Of a DNA stretch of 64,000 bases, positions 61,245 through 64,000 are shown in pieces. The DNA is from Bacteriovorax stolpii (GTDB lineage: Bacteria; Bdellovibrionota; Bacteriovoracia; Bacteriovoracales; Bacteriovoracaceae), in NCBI GenBank assembly GCA_945905815.1, contig CAMDQH010000005.1:19114-83113 (forward strand), read 5' to 3'. The notes under the pieces are model-generated. The model did not search any database and was not told the origin of the DNA. It worked only from the letters and a program-made list of their open reading frames with translations. Within the stretch, counting starts at the first letter, position 1; every line of letters begins with the position of its first letter. Both the position numbers and the translations under genes were made by a program.

Positions 61245-62006
61245 TTATTGGTCTCTAACTTGAAGAAGTTCAGCAGCAATACTTATCGCAATTTCATAGG
61301 GATGATTGGACCCTATGGGTAGTCCCATTGGAACGCGCAGTTTCTCGATAAAACTTTTCCCGACTCCTAATTCAGTAAGTTCTCTTTTTATTTTGATGCC
61401 TTTAACATCAGAGCCTATTACTCCAACATAAGGCGCGTCAGGCGCGTGTTTTGCGACCTCAAGCAAAATAGGTACATCGTGCGCATGGCCCATCGTCATA
61501 CATATAAAATAACTTTTAGGATTAAAACTACTGACGGTATCTTTAGGAGTTGGGTGGAGAAGTACGTTTACTCCTTCAAGTTTAGTGGTCCATTCTTCGC
61601 GTGAGTCCACACAGGTTACGTGACAGTTCAGTTTACTCAAGAGGCGACTTAGGGCCTGGGCCACATGTCCTGCACCGTAAATAACAATTGGCCAATGAGT
61701 GGACATGAAGTGTTCAAATAGGAAGGAGACTTCTCCACCGCACGACATTCCTATGTCTTTTTGTAAATTCCAAGTTAAAAGTCCAGGAGGAAGCTGAGCT
61801 GAGTTTTCCAGAATAGATTGGCCTTTCTTGATTGCCGCCATTTCAACTTTGCCACCACCAACCGTGCCAGCATAAAGACCATTTTTAGTTACAATAATCT
61901 TGGCACCAGGGTCCTGAGGAGATGAGCCTCGAGATTCAGTCATGGTGACGACCACAAATGATTCACCTTTCTCATTTAAGTCAAAACATTCTTTCCAAAG
62001 TTTCAT
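61245..62006 (-). CDS. xdhC: XdhC-family molybdenum-cofactor insertion protein
   Basis: A 253-residue XdhC from the ATG at 62006, overlapping the xdhB stop (ATGA). The N-terminal domain has S-R-G-S-S-P-Q-D-P-G-A-K-I-I-V and G-T-V-G-G-G-K-V-E; the C-terminal Rossmann part has Y-G-A-G-H-V-A-Q-A-L, C-V-D-S-R-E-E-W and Y-V-G-V-I-G-S. XdhC binds the sulfurated Mo cofactor and delivers it to xanthine dehydrogenase, matching its place directly after the large subunit. Confidence 0.92.
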   Translation of the reverse strand: MKLWKECFDLNEKGESFVVVTMTESRGSSPQDPGAKIIVTKNGLYAGTVGGGKVEMAAIKKGQSILENSAQLPPGLLTWNLQKDIGMSCGGEVSFLFEHFMSTHWPIVIYGAGHVAQALSRLLSKLNCHVTCVDSREEWTTKLEGVNVLLHPTPKDTVSSFNPKSYFICMTMGHAHDVPILLEVAKHAPDAPYVGVIGSDVKGIKIKRELTELGVGKSFIEKLRVPMGLPIGSNHPYEIAISIAAELLQVRDQ

Positions 62007-64000
62007 GGCTCCCACGCTTGAAATTTTTCAGGGGATATCGCTCTTAATATACGTTCGCTGGTCGCAGGGATTTTTATTTCAGGATAACTGGATTTGTATC
62101 GAGGAAGGTAAGTAAGTGCATTATTGATCGCAGTCCAAGCACTTATCGCCAAAAGCAGAGGAGGTTCACCTACTGCTTTTGTTCCGCGAACGTTCATAAA
62201 ATTCTCATCATTTTCTAAGAGCTTAATGTTAAACGTGCGAGGAGTATCTTGAACATTTGGAATCTTATAAGTGCTGGGAGCGTGGGAAAGTAGATAGCCT
62301 TGATCATTGTAGAAAAGATTTTCAGTCGTAACCCAACCCAGACCCTGTACATATGCCCCTGAGATTTGGCCAATGTCGAGATCATGATTCACAGGACGTC
62401 CAAGATCCATAAGAATATCTGTACGAAGAACCTTAACCTCTCCCGTATCCTTATTTAGTGAAACTTCCGTACACGCCGTTCCCTGGGTAAAATACAGGAA
62501 GGCGTCGCCATGGCCGGTGAGTTTATTAAACTCAATCCCCGGAATGCGGTAGAATGAATAATCACTGAGTGAAATTCGATTTAAATAAGCTTCAAGAACT
62601 AAATATTTGAATTCTATTTTTTTACTTAGGTGATCTGGATGAAAGACCCAACCATCTTCAAATTGGATATCAAAGTAAGTTGCCTTACCTGAGTTCCAAT
62701 TGGCGCCTTCATTAGGATCATTGACGTCAAGATTGGGAGTTTCGAGAACAATCTCTTCTTGTGTTCCAAGTCCTGCAGTTTTAGACGCCCATTTTTCTTT
62801 TGGTATATCAAGTAAGCGGAGGGCCAGTTCACTGAGACGTTTTTTAATTTTTCTAACAGCTAGTAAAGCAGCAGCACCGTTTAAATCTGTTCCCGAAGAA
62901 GCAGCAGTGGGCGAGGTATTGGCGTTCTTATCTGTTCTAGTAGGCATAACTCTGGCAGCATCACGATTAAGGCCCAGTTCTGAAGTGACCATCTGAGAAA
63001 TCCTCGCATTCACACCTTGACCCATTTCTGTTGCACCTGTTGCAATCTGAAGTGTTCCATCATTATGAATGATCACCAGAGCATTCGCCTGGTTTAAAAA
63101 ACGAGTGGTAAATGAAATACCAAACTTCACCGAAGTCAGTGACATTCCACGAATTAAATCATGGTTTTCGTGGTTATATTTTTTTATGTCAGCTCGGCGG
63201 TTTTTATAATCACAATTTTCTTCAAGTTCAGTATGTAGTCGCTCCAGACAATTATTTTTAACCAATTGACCAAAATGAGTCACGTTGCGGTTATTCAAAT
63301 CTGAGTAAAGATTAATTTTCCTGACTTCCAAAGCATCGAGACCTAATTTGTGAGCAATTTCTTCAATGACTTTTTCAGTTGTCGCCACACCTTTAGGCCC
63401 ACCAAAACCTCTGAAGGCAGTATGAGGATGGTGATGGGTCTTACAAACTTGACCGGTCACTCGCATATTAGGAATAAAATAGGAGCTGTCAGAGTGGAGC
63501 ATTGCTCGTTCCATAATCGAGGTCGAAAGGTCGGCGTAGGCACCACCATCTGAATAGAGCTCTATATCCAGTGCTAAGATTCGGCCTTGATCATCAAAGC
63601 CTACATGATAAATATTTTCAAATGGATTTCGTTTTCCAGTCATGATCATATCATCATCTTTAGTCAAACAGATGCGAATGGGACGTTTCAATTTCCTCGC
63701 GGCAAGTGCCGCCATGGCCGCAAATGGTGCTGACTGAGATTCTTTACCGCCAAAGCCTCCACCCATGCGCTTAACCTGACAAACCACATCCATATCAGGA
63801 ATTCCAAGTGCGTGTGCCACTACGTGCTGAGTTTCTGTCGGATGTTGAGTAGATGAGTGTATTTCAACTTGCCCATCTTCCAACGGATAAGCAATTGTCA
63901 CTTGGCTCTCAAGGTAGAAGTGGTCATGGCCTTGAATAAGAATTTGTCCCTTTATTTGATGAGGCGCTTTCTTCATCTCTTCGTTAACATGACCGCGTTC
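62003..64000 (-). CDS. xdhB: Xanthine dehydrogenase molybdopterin subunit, partial
   Basis: The frame is open to the window edge, so the N-terminus lies outside; about 665 residues are visible of a usual 750-790. Motifs of the Mo-binding subunit are V-K-R-M-G-G-G-F-G-G-K-E, T-A-F-R-G-F-G-G-P with the substrate Arg (followed by Lys instead of the usual Gln), T-E-M-G-Q-G-V-N and the catalytic Glu in K-A-V-G-E-P-P-L-L-L-A near the end. It oxidises hypoxanthine/xanthine to urate, the substrate of the urate operon at 7531-14160. The Fe-S/FAD subunit would lie beyond the window. Confidence 0.93.
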   Translation of the reverse strand, partial: ERGHVNEEMKKAPHQIKGQILIQGHDHFYLESQVTIAYPLEDGQVEIHSSTQHPTETQHVVAHALGIPDMDVVCQVKRMGGGFGGKESQSAPFAAMAALAARKLKRPIRICLTKDDDMIMTGKRNPFENIYHVGFDDQGRILALDIELYSDGGAYADLSTSIMERAMLHSDSSYFIPNMRVTGQVCKTHHHPHTAFRGFGGPKGVATTEKVIEEIAHKLGLDALEVRKINLYSDLNNRNVTHFGQLVKNNCLERLHTELEENCDYKNRRADIKKYNHENHDLIRGMSLTSVKFGISFTTRFLNQANALVIIHNDGTLQIATGATEMGQGVNARISQMVTSELGLNRDAARVMPTRTDKNANTSPTAASSGTDLNGAAALLAVRKIKKRLSELALRLLDIPKEKWASKTAGLGTQEEIVLETPNLDVNDPNEGANWNSGKATYFDIQFEDGWVFHPDHLSKKIEFKYLVLEAYLNRISLSDYSFYRIPGIEFNKLTGHGDAFLYFTQGTACTEVSLNKDTGEVKVLRTDILMDLGRPVNHDLDIGQISGAYVQGLGWVTTENLFYNDQGYLLSHAPSTYKIPNVQDTPRTFNIKLLENDENFMNVRGTKAVGEPPLLLAISAWTAINNALTYLPRYKSSYPEIKIPATSERILRAISPEKFQAWEP

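Noticed and set aside
1..64000. tRNA, rRNA, CRISPR, prophage and insertion-sequence signals
   Set aside because: I looked for T-arm-like GGTTCGAATCC, spaced direct repeats, integrase and transposase motifs and found none that hold up.

Overview
The window is chromosomal DNA of a low-to-moderate G+C, Gram-negative bacterium. Lipoproteins and small secreted proteins are very frequent (lipobox signal peptides at about 1183, 27894, 31376, 33076, 37732, 43238 and 53141). With them come secreted proteases (papain-like, trypsin-like and two HExxHxxGxxH proteins), PilZ and BON proteins, a TonB system and a MoxR/DUF58/DUF4129 cluster. This mix fits a Bdellovibrionota-type predatory or free-living bacterium (Bacteriovorax/Peredibacter-like). 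That assignment is inference from gene content; no rRNA, tRNA or other marker is present. I saw no prophage, insertion sequence or CRISPR array.

Layout: 1-7.5 kb holds housekeeping and accessory genes (SET fragment, Nudix, DUF1993, S4 protein, methyltransferase, DUF3820, YheT-like hydrolase, DUF374 acyltransferase, papain-like protease). 7.5-14.2 kb is a three-gene minus-strand purine-degradation operon: a membrane urate oxidase (PuuD) whose C-terminus is a cupredoxin instead of cytochrome c; a 5-hydroxyisourate hydrolase; and a 1554-residue protein that reads as malate synthase-like + OHCU decarboxylase + beta-lactamase-like serine hydrolase + allantoicase. 14.3-21.3 kb holds a TonB-like protein and a seven-gene overlapping lipid-modification operon (DUF1295, FAD oxidoreductase, DUF1365, two CFA-synthase-like methyltransferases, chalcone-isomerase-like protein, desaturase). 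21.4-33.9 kb holds Kup, a ZnuD-like TonB receptor, a metalloprotease lipoprotein, a polysaccharide deacetylase, a lytic transglycosylase, a PilZ membrane protein and a protein-glutaminase-like secreted protein.

34-38.6 kb holds a 44-codon ORF and two BON-domain genes behind sites that look like sigma-54 promoters, a trypsin-like lipoprotein, a 24-residue micro-ORF with its own Shine-Dalgarno and terminator, and methylglyoxal synthase. 38.8-45.6 kb holds selD/selU, adenosine deaminase, a lipocalin and a YaiI protein. 45.9-52.5 kb holds an SDR, a four-helix His-rich membrane protein plus YceI, and the MoxR-DUF58-DUF4129 operon. 52.5-58.9 kb is rich in secreted proteins and contains a gene remnant. 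58.9-64 kb holds an MFS exporter, a duplicated AhpD-like protein, XdhC and the large subunit of xanthine dehydrogenase, which runs off the window.

The most notable system is the purine route. Adenosine deaminase and xanthine dehydrogenase lie elsewhere in the window, and the urate operon would take urate through HIU, OHCU and allantoin toward ureidoglycolate, glyoxylate and malate. No canonical allantoinase or ureidoglycolate lyase is visible. The serine-hydrolase domain sits exactly between the enzymes flanking the allantoinase step, and the malate-synthase domain appears to lack a key active-site arginine. Both make the fusion a candidate for undescribed chemistry.
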